Shown here: piece by piece, positions 12,301-24,765 of the stretch
Layout: each line of letters begins with the position of its first letter
Numbering within the stretch: the first letter of the stretch is position 1
Source: Gymnogyps californianus
Taxonomy: Eukaryota; Chordata; Aves; Accipitriformes; Cathartidae
Assembly (NCBI RefSeq): GCF_018139145.2
Contig: NC_059481.1
Span: forward strand, 15,984,368-16,048,367
Direction of reading: 5' to 3'
DNA length: 64,000 nt
The notes under the pieces: generated by a model
Told to the model about the DNA's origin: nothing
Databases searched by the model: none
The model's input: only the letters and a program-made list of their open reading frames with translations
Translations under genes and position numbers: made by a program

Positions 12301-15300
12301 GACAGATGGGTGCACAACCAGTCCATAGACATGGACGATATCAGGATGCTCTTGTAGAATGGGAGAGATGCACACTAATTATATTGCCCTGATCCTGCTC
12401 TGAACTGTTTGTCCCCTTCACTGATGGTCCTGCCAGAGCAGTCATTTGCGTGGTGAGCTGCTGCTTTTTCTTGGGAAAGCTTGATTTCCAGTCTCCATAC
12501 TCTGTAGCTTTCCAAGCATTGCATCTCCAATTTGGAGAGCAGACTTGGAAGAAACAGCTTAATAAAGGCAGGAAAATCCATTTACAAAACCAGCCCAACT
12601 CGGACCTGCCTCCAGTTCTGTTCCTGTGAGTTCCTGATCCAGCAGGACAAGGGGACCTGAGCTGTGGGGAAACCAGCCTCGGTGGGTGCCTGCGCCCCTC
12701 CAGTGCTCAGGTGCCTGCTGGAAGTGATGGCATCTGTTGTGCTGCCTCCTCTGCCTAGCGGGGTTTCATCCTTTAGCAGATGGTCTAGAAATGCAAAACA
12801 AAGTCTCAGAGTGGACTATTGACATCCTTCCTTTGTAGGCTGTTCAGAATTTGATTCAAATATTCTATATATGTGTCCTGGGTGTTTCAAACCATGCTTT
12901 GGAGAATTTGGCTGGGAAGGTCTGGAGAACTGGCTGGCTCCCAAAGCTTTCCTGTTACAGATGCTTCTGCCTCAGTTTTCAGCTCTTATGCTTCTACTCA
13001 TGACCTGAAGCAGAAGTGCAGTAGTTGCTTAAATGGAAGCGTGTGAGATTTTTGTGGTTTCCTAGAAAGACTCGGGTGTTCAGCTTGGTTCTAGAAATGG
13101 TAAATGTTGGTGCGGGTGATGCTTCTTTAGAGCAGTTGTCTTCTCCTTTCTGGCAGATAACTTTTTACTTTATCTGCCCTGGCTTCCTGGTATAACCGAC
13201 ACTGGTCTATCCCACTTGACTCAGTCTCTTGAAAAATCAGTGTTACTAGATGGGTCAATAGCTGATACGGTTCAAAGTGTAACCCATGGTGGGTTGAGTT
13301 ATTCTGAAAGCTTCTCTTTACCTCTTTATTATTTTTCTTGCAATTTAGCCAAAGATACGGCTCAGCAAATGATTTTATTATGTACCAGTCTCTTCTTGTG
13401 CAAGAAACTTTTCACCCGCTGGTTCCCACTTTAAAGAAAAGCCAGGAAGATTTCGTTACCACTTTACCAACCACCTGCTTGTTAGCAGAGAAGGTCCAAG
13501 ACTTGACCATGCTACTGAGAACAGACTCTACTCCCACCTTCAAAGTTGTGACTGGTTGTGAGTAAAGGGTGAAAAATACCCCAGATTCCCCTTTCCAAGC
13601 CTTCCTATGACAGGCTGCTGGCAAAGACGTGTTGTTTCGTAGCACTACCAGAGACTGTACTGAGAGCTCTGTTAAATATAGCAGAGCCGTGCAACGCCCC
13701 CACGTGCCGGACGTTCAGTCTGTTCCTCGCTGCATGCCGAACGATGAACACGGTGAAACTTGTTCTTGCTGCTGTTAGGCAGAAGATGCTCGCTATCTTT
13801 GTGTGTCGTCCTTGTGAGAAGTACGTTTGGGCTGGGCAACACTCATGCATCCCCTGGCGAAGATTCATCTCAGCCACGGAAGAAAATACTGGGCTGATTC
13901 ATTGGGGAATTATCAGAAGATGGGTTTTCTCTATAATGCCCTCAGATGGGCACTGGCCAGCAGAAGTCCCTCTGGATCCACCTCTTGGTTTATGCTGGTT
14001 CTTTGGCCATTCTCATTAGAAAATATGCTTTTGAAGAACTCAGTGCTTCCAAAAATATGTCCTGGGGGTCTTCTGGTCCCATCTTACCATGGCTTTTCTC
14101 CCCCCACATCCCACCCTTCTCCCACCTCTCATTGTGCTACAGCTGTAAATGAAACGAGCAGCTCCCTGCACCGTGCCGCTAATGGGGCTGCAGATTGATA
14201 GCTCCTGGTTGCAGAAACACTTGTCAGTGGCTTGACAGGCTGTTCAAGGTTGCATGATGTTGCAGGGTGGAGGTGGAGGGAGGGAGCCGGCGAGCTGTGT
14301 GCTTGCGCTTTATGGCCCTCCTGGTGGGACTGGCAGGCAGCCTGGCATAGCAACCACTCAGGGCATTTACTAAGAGATTTATGAATTTGTAATTTTCAGA
14401 GGCCCTGAAGCAAAAGTGTCTTTAATTAAATTTTGATTCTCTCCCCTCTTCCCTCCTTCCCTGCCTTCCCCCTCCCCATTCTTGTCCCTGCCTGTGGTTT
14501 GTTTACTGAGACCCGACAAAGCTTTTGGAGAACAGGTAGGAGTCTTTGAGTGTAGCCAGGAGGAGCAGAGGATGGCAAAGCAAACAAGCAGATGGCAGAT
14601 ATGATAAAGCAGCCCCCGGCTGGCTCTGCCACGCTCAGAGGGCTCTGCAATGCAGTTCAAGTGTCCCACAGTAAGAGCTTCCTGCATCCCTCTGCTCCGG
14701 ACACAGATTTGGCAAGGTGTCTGAGAGACTGATGGCCAAGCCGTGTTCCTGTGCTCTCATTTGCCCGGTGCTCAGATCCTGGCATTGCTTAGGGCTACCC
14801 GGAGAGTGGGGATGTTGGGGACGAGACAGCCTTATGTTGCTCTGTATTGCCCTGCTGCGGCTGACATGCACGTGCGGCCATCCATCTCTGAGTGGTGGTC
14901 CCCTCTAGAGGGGGAGCACAAAACCAAAGGAAAGCAGGCAGCCCCCATATAATATTATTTTGTTTTTCTTTAAAAGGAAGTTCTAGAAGAATAAGATGAG
15001 AAATTGGCCTGGCCTTTGTGGTATACTGTCAAGAGAGTAGGGGCGGGTCCCCCAGGAGATGCTGCCTTGGCATCACCTAGGACTTCCCCCATAGCCAGTC
15101 TTATTTTGTGATCCCTCCCCAGCCACTAACTTGGTGGCAGTGTCCCTACCCAGCCAAGCAATGTCAGCCCTATCAATAGATTTCTATCAACCCACTCAGC
15201 CCTAAAGAGCTTCAGTTAAAAGGCTCTGGAGACATAATTTTGTCTGCTTAACAGCAGTGATGATTTCCTTGAGAGGTAGGATGAAAAGTGGCTCCGTTCC

Positions 15301-17943
15301 ACTACTCCTGCAGAGACTTGATAGCTGCTTCTAGAAAGGGGCTTGGTTGCGGTCCAGGAGCCTCCACTACTGCAGCTCTCCCTGCCTTGTGCTGCTTTCC
15401 CGTTGCATGCCTGTGCTGCCTGCACACTCGAGCAGTGGTCCGTAGGGTGCTACCAGCCCAATGGGTGCCTCCAGGCAGGTGAATTTGGGAGTGGGTTTGG
15501 CAGGGTCTGCTGCAGGATGCTCTGGCAGCCTGAAGTGGGCTTTGTGCAAGGAGCACTTGGCCTGATGCTCAGCAGACACGTGCTACTCCTAACTAGAAAG
15601 CCACCAGCCTTGTGCAAGCTCCCTTTTTTTTTTTTCTTTATTTTTTTCCCCCCTTGTCACCATGCTGTGGGTGAGGATGCTGTTTATCCCACTTGCTCCT
15701 TCCTGCTCCCTCAACAGTGCAGGTGGAGAAGTTGCTCGACCTCTGCGCGTCTTCAGGTCTGGCTTCCCAGTGTGGATGTGTTGTCATGTCTCTTGTTGTG
15801 AGCTACAAAGCTGTCAAGCAAGGGATGTGTTTTGGGGGCATGGGGTGTGGAGCAGGGAGACAGAGCTTAGTCATGGAGGTAAATGCTGAACGCCTCGTAT
15901 ATCTCTGCCCTCGTGGCTCACAGGCTAACAGTTTCCCTCCCACCTACCTTCAGGATGTTGATGAAGTAGCTTGGGGGTAGGATGTGGAATATGTGTAGGG
16001 AGATGGATTTGGCTGGTGATGGCTCTTACGCTCTCATGCTTTAAAAGCTGGCAACTGAGGCTGCAAGAACTAGCAGAATCAAAAAGAGACTCTGAAGATC
16101 CCGCTTTAATGTCCCTTCATATTGTCAGGCCATTGCTTGTGCCAGCCATGTGTGGGATGACTGTTGTGATGTCCAATCTTTTGCATCCTTTCAAGAGTCC
16201 TTTTTAGTAGGGTTTTCCCCTTCTTCATGCCTCTTTCCTGGCTATAGGAAGATGTTGGTTTTGATTCTGCTGCCTCCAGGGCTGGCACCATGTTCAGGTG
16301 CCTCTGGTCTCACGTGGAGCTTCATATGACTTGTTCCCTTTCCCTAACCACCCGCTGCAACGTGTCCATCTGGTTAACTCCCACCCTTCATTTCTTTTCT
16401 GAAGCTGCTCTGTTTCACTGGTGTCTTCTGGCCAGTGGCCTGGTTAGCTCCTGACATTGTAAAGGACAGAGGTGGATCTGGGGGTGATTCCTCTCAAGGG
16501 AGCTAGGAGATGAGATGTGCTCTGCCCCAACCCTCACACTCGCGTTGGGCACCAGCTGCTTGTTTCTCAACTGGAATTGGTAGATGCTGCATTTCTGCAG
16601 ACCAGCCTGCTTACTTTAATTGACAAGTTACACTCTTGCTGTATAAAAACTCTCATCTTGAAAAGCCTTGGTGTCGGGCTGACAGAGTGGCAAGAGGCCG
16701 AGCATTTCTAGCTGGGCACTGGAGGACTTACAGAGCGGGAAGGCGCTCGGAGGTGTGAGGCAAGCTCCTTGCAAGGGCTATGGCAGATAGCCACCCTGGG
16801 ACTGCCAACTCAGCGACATGGTGACAGGCGATGCATTTGCTAGCGCCTGTATTGAAATGCAAGTGGTGTTCCTTGCTGACCTCTGATGGGAGCCACGTCC
16901 ATGCCTGTAGCTCACCGGTGAGGAAGGGAGCGTGCTATGTTGTTTAGAAAGGGAAATTTCCCCAGGCCTTGGAGGAATTAATCATTTTATATGCTGGACT
17001 CTTGCCTTCTGACTGATCTATCTGAATTACAGATTAACTGGCAGCATGGGGACAGAGGAAGCCATTTCAATGAATAGCTCTCTAATTTATTAAAGGTGTT
17101 GTTTGCACTGGTGGATTGGCAATGCAGCAAGTTCTCTGAGTGGGGAGTTGTTTTCTGTCCCCCTCTGCATGTCCCAACCTTTTATCCCCTGCTTGTTTTA
17201 TCTCCCTATTCACGGGACCCCTCTCAAACTTGATGAGGGTCCCAGCAAGGCAGGTGGAACCCCCAAACCAGCGATACTCTTTGCAAATGAGCTGTCAGCT
17301 CCCAGAAAGCTGTAATTTCGGAGCCTTTCTCTAGGGGCCACTTCTGTGACTTTTAAGCAAAACCATCACCTTTATGATCAAGGGCCATAAATCTTGGAGT
17401 AAGGCATGACATCCTGGAAAACACCAGTATGTTGATGCTGCGGTTGGTGTTAGTCGAGCCAAAAAACATCAGTCCCTTTCCAATGAGTTTTGCCTGGAGA
17501 ATGTCAAGGGCTTCCCCCCTACCCTGTAGGTCTACAAAGGTTTCTTGAAAACCTGAAAAACCTCATTTCTTTAGCAATTTTCACTTTAGCAAAATGTTGA
17601 TCCTGGGACTTGCAGCAAAGCTCAACACCCCCAGTGCCATTATTGATGTGAGCATCATGGGCTGGGGAGCACCAGGGCTGCACAAACCCCGGCCTCACTT
17701 CCTCTCCCAGTTGCTCAGCACGAAGGAAAAAGGATTTGTTTATTTGTTTGTAGATATTTCTGACATAGACTTCATATTCCAGAAGAGTCTCATAATATTG
17801 CGGGAGCAGATTCAGGATTTAAACCATTATACAAGTTAAATAAGTTTTGATTCTGTAAGCAACACACTATTTATCTTGGGATAGAATAAATCTGAGAGAC
17901 TGATATCACTGCCAGAGATCATCTCAAGGAGGGCTGTGGAGGG

Positions 17944-17957
17944 AAAAAAAAAAAAAA
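17944..17957. repeat. Poly-A run (14 A)
   Basis: Fourteen consecutive A residues. No target-site duplication or recognisable retroposed body precedes it, so it is listed only as a homopolymer. Confidence 0.8.
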
Positions 17958-20900
17958 GAATTGACTTTCTGAGAGGCAGAAGTTTTAAATTTTCATTGCC
18001 CTCATGCATGAACTAAGCCATACTATGGTTGCAAGGATTCTTTATTATTTTTTGACCATGTAAGGATTTATCTTTTGGCCTGAAAGTAAACATCACAGGT
18101 CTGATTTTAAGTTTGGGTCTACAGATTTGCACCCTGAGCGAATGCAGTTGCTTGCTTGCTGGCTGGGACCGGGCACGTGGGGCATCTGCTGGAAGTCAAC
18201 CCAGTCCATTGGCATCTGCAGCCTCAATGGCTGCTTGACGTTTTCATAAAAATTCCATTTAAAAACAAAAAGGTCAAAAGTTGACCAAAAAAGCAACAAC
18301 CGAAAACTATTTTTGTTTGAAAAATTACAAGCACTATTAATTACTGCATGAAAACCAGATGGTGGTACTGATCAGTTTAGTTTCATGGTCCAAGCAGGAT
18401 CTTGAAAGAAAACCCAGAAGAAAAACACAGAGCAAAGACAAACCATGTGTTGTGCCAGGTACTTTACATTTTGAGCGCTCCTTCCATTTGAAACGTCTGA
18501 GCAATGCAGAGCAGGGCATTTATTTATTTTTTTTTTAATGTGTGATTTTTTTATCTTGACAGAATATTAAACCAAAATCAGGAGGCCTGAAAATTGATGT
18601 CCTGTAATGACAGCAAAATCCCTCGGTGTCTCAGGAGTCTCATAAATTGGATATTTGGAGAGGGGTCGCACAGCTCCCTGGGCTTGGAGGGGCTCCGGTT
18701 ACTGCTGGAGAAAATAAACCTTCTCGGTGCAGGGGCGGCTGGGCTCCAGGGAGGAGGGGCTGGTGTCAGCACAAAGTGATGTGGCTGGAAGATAGCCTCG
18801 TCAGGCTAATTGATCTGGAGCCTTTGCCTTTCCTGCCAGGGCTGCCTGTCTCCTTACCCATAATCCCCACCCCTTTGATGGCCCGTCAGGAATATGGGAC
18901 TTGGCCCAGTTTTACGTCTATCCAATAACATTATGAAATTGATAGTGACACTTCCATTGGCACTAATTTCAGTAAGACATTGGAGCCAGAGGGCAAGCGG
19001 TTTGCTTTCATGGCGGCTAAGCTTTCCAAGTAGATCAAGATGACCCAAGACTGATCTTGTGGTGGCCAAGACATGGGAAGGGGAGCGGTGGGAGGGAGGC
19101 AGAGGTGGCTGGTGGACCCGGGCGAGGAGCTAATGAGAAACATGCCCAACGCTTGCCCTCAGCTTCCGATGGTCCTGGCTGGTGGGAAGCATGTGCTGCT
19201 GCCCTGGCTTGTGCTGCAGAGCTGCTGCTGGCAGGACTTTCTCTCCATGGACGGTGTTTATTAAGCAGCGTTGGGCACCAGTCTCTGCAAAAGTCAGGAT
19301 AACCCTTGGGCAGGAGGGCAGTAGTGGTCCCAGCTGTTGCCTCTGAGACCTTCAGTGGTTCTCGCTGTTTTAAGTATTTCCTGGCACAGACACAAGTTCC
19401 TGCGGCATCGTGCTCTTGGCTCAGGTCAGTGATCCAGCAGCGGGCTGGACATGCTGGTGGTGGAGCTGCCAATGGAGCCCCTCACCAAGACATCACTGGT
19501 GGCCCCCTTGTGCTAAGGGAGCTCCATGCTGAGGGGGTTAGATAGCACGTCCCAAAGCTTTCACCTAACGCTGGCCACCGTGTTGAAGGTGATGCAGTTG
19601 CTGCAGCCTTAATGCACACCATGTGCATGTTCTTTGCTGGCTGAATTGCAGGATAAGACTGAGGTGTAGCTTACACCATTTCTGCTTTCCTCTCCATCTT
19701 GCAGCTGTTCAGCCAAGGTCTGGTTTGAGGTGGGGGAGAGCATCGCCTTGGTGCTGAGCTGGAGTTTGCAGAAGACAGCCCTTTGACGCCTCGCCAGCCA
19801 GCCCTTTCCCCAGCCTCGTGCTGCGTTCGCACGTTCACTCGAGCAAGGGCTCAGGGAAAATGTTTATCAGTTTGTCACGGTCTCACTCTGCAGTGGCTGG
19901 GGGCCAGGAGAGAGGATAAAAGCCTTGGGCTGATGATAAATTGGAAATGCAGAAAGGAAAAGCATCTGCTCAGTGCTGAGCAGGCAGCCCTGCTCCATCA
20001 GGGCCACGTGTGAGCCCGTGGGTGAATACAGCCATGGGGTCCTGAGGGTGTGGGGAAAGCAGATGCTGCTGCTGCCTTGCTCGTGTCCCTGTGTTGGTGG
20101 GACTGCTCCCCTCGGTGTGCTTGGCAGCAGATTTGAGCATGCCTGGATGCCCATCAACCCTGAGGAAGCTGCCATCCACTCAGGAAGGGGTGTGAGTGAG
20201 CGAGCATCTCCCTTTTAGCAAGTGCTGACATGACCCAGGGCTCAGCAAGCGCATGTTAGTTGTGCTCTTAGATGGACGAGGCACGTTGCTTTGGGAGACC
20301 TCTCGGCACCTCCCACATGGAGCGGGCGAAGAGCTGTGGTTTGGATCTGCAGATCCTGAAGCTTTTCACCGGAGGGGCTGAGAGTGAGGAAGCAGCTGCA
20401 CATGGGCGGGCTGGGGGGTGTGGAGGTGCTGGGGCCTCCTGTAGACAAGCTGTAGGAAAAGCCGCAGTATATAAAGCGCATCTTACGAACAGAAGAGATT
20501 AGAAAGCAGATATGATGTTATTCCGATTGATTTTGCTGTTGTATTTATACCTGGAGGTAAAGAGCAGACATACTGGAAATCAATCAGCCCCGTGCTCTTC
20601 CCCACTCCCTCTGCAGCACCGTTTGAATGAAATGCTTATATCATTTTTACGGTGTGTCTGTGATAGGGATGAGTGAGCCAAGAGATTAATAGGTGCTGCT
20701 GAGGCCTTTACCCAGCCGCTGTCCAGCTCTTGCCTCGTAAACCCTGTGCTGCTCCAGAGTTCAAGGTGCCCCTCAGGTGACAGCTTGGTGACTTCGTTTG
20801 GAAAAAACCAAGAGGCAAATCTTTAGTCAAGAGGAAGAATGGGGAAAAAAAAGGTAAATGGCAATAAGTGGATGATTTGGGGCAGGCAGGACGGTGTGCA

Positions 20901-23900
20901 GCTCTGGAGCTGGGGGCTGAGTGCGGTAGGATGGTGGAGACCTGAGGGGAAGAAAATGAGGTTTTGGCTTCAAATGGAGCTGATCCCATAAAGAGGGATG
21001 GAAATGATGGCCTCGTGTGTGGGAGATAAGGCAACAGGGACCTCGTTTTGATGTCTCATTGTGCATCCGGTACCCAACAGCCACCCATCCTGCCCCACCA
21101 GCCCTTTCTGAGCCTTGACCTTGGGGCTGGGGCAGGAGGGCTGCAGCAGGGCCATGCAGGGAGTTTGGCTGCGCACAGAAGCCACATCCCTGGGTGCCCC
21201 CGCTCACTCCTTCTGCCTCATCCAGGTGCGTGTTTCTCTGCTCTGGGAGCTGCTGGTGCTGGCTCTGCCATGCCAAGATGCCATCTCAGGAGGTTTCTCT
21301 GCAAGGATGGATGTGTTGGACCCCGGCTGGCTCTTCACATCCCATGAGGAGCACGCATGCCCAGCAGAGGGAAAAATTGGCTTGTGACCAGCAAATGGGG
21401 GAAGCCAGGTGAGGGGAATGGTGGAAGGTGACTGGGGATGGTCTGAATGCCAGCACCGGCATCACCAGATGAAATACTGTCTTTCTCCCTGCAGTGACAA
21501 TCAAATAAAACACACTTTTCTTCCTCTCCTGTTGTCTGCACTATTAGCTAGTTGTTTCACCTGACCTCAGTGGTGAAAATCTTTTCCTGTTGGCAAACGG
21601 AGCAGCTTCCCAGTATCCATCCCCTATTACATGGGAGAAGGTGTTGGCTTGTCAATACTTAGAGTCAGCAGATCCTTGCGTTGCAGGATCTAAAATATTC
21701 TCCTGGTTACCCCCGTGCCCTGTTTGCAGTCCCTTTCCTGGTTATACCTTTTCTGAGTTGAAGAGGTTTGGTACTGCTGGGCCGGGAGCTTTAAGCCTAG
21801 ATGTAAAAATTCCTGCTTTGCCTTCCTGCAGGTGCTGGCTGGCTTTGCTGTCACACATGGCCCTGGCTTGTCAGATTCCTCCCTTTTTAATTATCAGTTT
21901 GTCTTGTCATTTTTACTGTAAGCATTTTCTATTGCTTGTTCTGCTGGCTTTATGCATTTGTGCCATCATATGCATTAACTTTATATTTTATACAATTTGA
22001 TCTTAATATTTCCATTCCTGAGTGTAAGTGCTTATAGGATTTGTGTCTAAGCTCAATAAATAAACTTGAGAAAGGGGTGGAAGGAAAGGACATGGGATGA
22101 GTGGGAGAAGTTTGGGGATCCTCTACCCCCAGTGAGGTTGGAGTGATGCTCCATACTGGGACTCCCAGGGTGGCTGGAGGATGGAATGGGCAAAGGGAGG
22201 GTGCACAGGGCTGCCACGGCCTCTCCGTCCTGATGCATCCCCTTTTGCAGCAAGAGCTGCCTTCTCCCCCTGCAAACACCTGAAAAAATCAGAGAGAGAA
22301 GGAAATGTCAATATGTAAAGCAGGAAAGGCGCTTTTGTAAACAGCACTGTTTCGTCAGGGAAGAATGTTCTTTGAGGATCGCTTATGTAGGGATCGTCCA
22401 CTGACAATGGATCTGACAGCCCTTTTTTATATGATAATGCATCTGCATTTATAAGAGGGTGGAAGGTGGCAGCAGGGTGAGGGAAAAGCCACATGTCCAA
22501 CCTGAGCGGTGGTGGGTGCAGGGCGTCCAGGCCTGTCTCTCGCTCCCTTTCACCCCGAAGTTCGGTGGGATCTTCACCTCCTCGAGATGGTCAGGGCCCC
22601 AAAGCCATCATCTCATTCAGGAGAGGGGAAAATGGATTGCTGCTTGGCCATTTTCTCCTACCTTTACTGCCTGAGGGGCTGGAAGCTGAGGATTTGGAGT
22701 AGACCCCTTTGAGATCTCAAATTTATGTTCTTAGAGTCTTCATCTGCCTGCAAAGCTCAAGGATATGACTTTTTATAGGTGCTGTTTCCCCAAAAAGCTG
22801 ATGGGAGAGTCTGCACCCCATGGGCCGTGGCAGAGGAGGGGCTGGCACCTTTGCAGGCTCCGCAGCTGGCCACGTGTGGTTCGAGCAAGAGCCGTGCTGT
22901 ACGGACCAGCCTCTGCAGCGATGCTCTCCAGCTCCTGTGATGTGTTGCAGGGTTTGTGTGTGATGTGTGCAGGGTTTGTGCAAGAATGCGAGGACAACCT
23001 GGGATGAATTTGGGGCAGGGAGACAGAACTGAGCTGTATGGGTGTGGGAAAAGCTGCTTGGACCTGGTTGAGGTTGTGGCAACAAAGCAAGCGTGCAGAG
23101 AGCTAGAATTAGGGGGGTCTCCGGTTAAAGCCCAGTGTTTTGTACAAGCAAGGGGTCTGCTGCGGCTCAGGGGAAGAGGCACCACACGAGGGACCATCCT
23201 GTGGTTGGGATCGGTGACCCTGGGGATGAGGAGAAGCGGCTGCTTCCCATTGCAGGAGGGCAGGGGACAGGCTGGAGCCCACAGCAGTCTGGCTCCAAGC
23301 AGGTCCTGCCTAGGCACCGAGCGCTGACTTGGCCCCGTGCCAACATCTGCCAATAAAAATTAAGAAATTGATTTCCTTTTGTTTGCCTGACAAGACAAGG
23401 CTCTTTTTATGAGACAGTAAATGCAATCTTGCTCTGAGCACGGCTAGATTTTTAATTGTATTTGTTGTGCTTTCGCTTATTGTTTTATGAGTTTCCGTTC
23501 CCTTCCTTGCTGGTGCAGAGATCAGCCCTGGGGGATGGTTTGATTTCAGCTCCAGCAAAAGGTTGGAGTTTTTTTAAACTTTTTTTTTTTTTTATTTGTT
23601 TGTTTTCCTGGTAAGCCAAAGTTTGGGGTTAGTTTTCTATCTGCATTAAAAATAAACGCGTATGTGCATATGTATAGCTCTGAGTTGTAAAGCTAGGCTG
23701 AGAGATCCTGCCTTGGAATTATCTACTTGCCAGTCGGTCATATGGCCCTTTGAAGAACAGCATTTAAGATTAAGATCAAGGAAATATGGAAGTGCCAACA
23801 GAGGTTTGAAGTCAGAGGAGGAGGGGATTTTATATATAATATATACTGGAGTTTAATGAGGTCTGTTTCAGCACTTGCTATACAATGCATGGTTGACCCA

Positions 23901-24489
23901 CTTTACTAGGAGAACATTTTTTTGCTAGTTATGGGTCATATACAGTTTCTAATTAATTAGGTTAATTATATGGCTCCTTTATATTACACAGGCAAATGTG
24001 GAAGGCACAATTAGCTCTTGCAGTGATCATTTTTGATCAAAAACTGATGTTCTGAGCAACAGCTCCCAGAGGCATGGATGGTGAGAGGGGGATTGCCCTG
24101 CAGCCCTAAGCACGCACCTCATCGCTCTCTGCTTCAGCAAACTCAGTTTCTGTCCTGAGCACGTTGCCTGGGATGTGGATGGAGTTGTCCTTTCTGAAAC
24201 CACATTGGAGAGACCACGGCCCCATCCCGATCCAGTGCTGCACCCACAGTGCCTCAGATGCTGCCCAAACCTGGTCTGCAGCGCCGGCGAGGTCCCTGCT
24301 TGGAGTTTCTTTGAAACCATCAAAAAGGTTGCAAGTGAAAAGTGCTGCAGCCTGGGAGGGCTCTGAGCAGTGTCAGGTCCTGTAGCTAAAAAGTCCTTGA
24401 AAGAAGTTTCTTTAACCTTTCCCTTCCCAGCCCATCAGTGGCTGAGCCCCCGCAGCATCCCTGGATTATTTGTTCAGGTGCTCAACCAT

Positions 24490-24765
24490 CCGTACTGCTA
24501 GGCATTAGGGAAAACGTTCAAACCCTAATCTCCCTCAGTGCAATTTAAACCTATTATTTCTTGTTTTATCCCCAGCGGACACGGAGAACAGCTATTATAT
24601 TTCTCTTTGCTGCAACCTTTTACATATTTGAAGGCTGTTCTCATGTGTCCCTTCAGTCTTCTCCTCTCAATACAAAGCATAGTTCTTTCCGTTTTCCCTT
24701 GGAGGTCATGTTTTGTACACCTTCGATCATTTTTGTTGCTTTGGAGAGGTTACTGTGATAGCAAC
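24490..24765 (-). repeat. CR1-family LINE fragment, antisense
   Basis: On the + strand the run reads AACCCTAATCTCCCTCAGTG, CAATTTAAACCTATTATTTC, TTGTTTTATCCCCAG, then GGAGAACAGCTATTATATTT, then ATTTGAAGGCTGTTCTCATG, TGTCCCTTCAGTCTTCTCCT and TGGAGGTCATGTTTTGTACA, ending near GATCATTTTTGTTGCTTTGG. This is the reverse complement of the familiar CR1 3' region (drop in sequence identity but the order of all blocks is kept). The match is extensive and it explains the 97-codon open frame at 24538-24831, which is therefore not a gene. Confidence 0.85.

Noticed and set aside
22757..23353. 198-codon open frame on the minus strand
   Set aside because: GC-rich, Pro/Ser/His-rich chance frame overlapped by other frames on both strands, with no family likeness.
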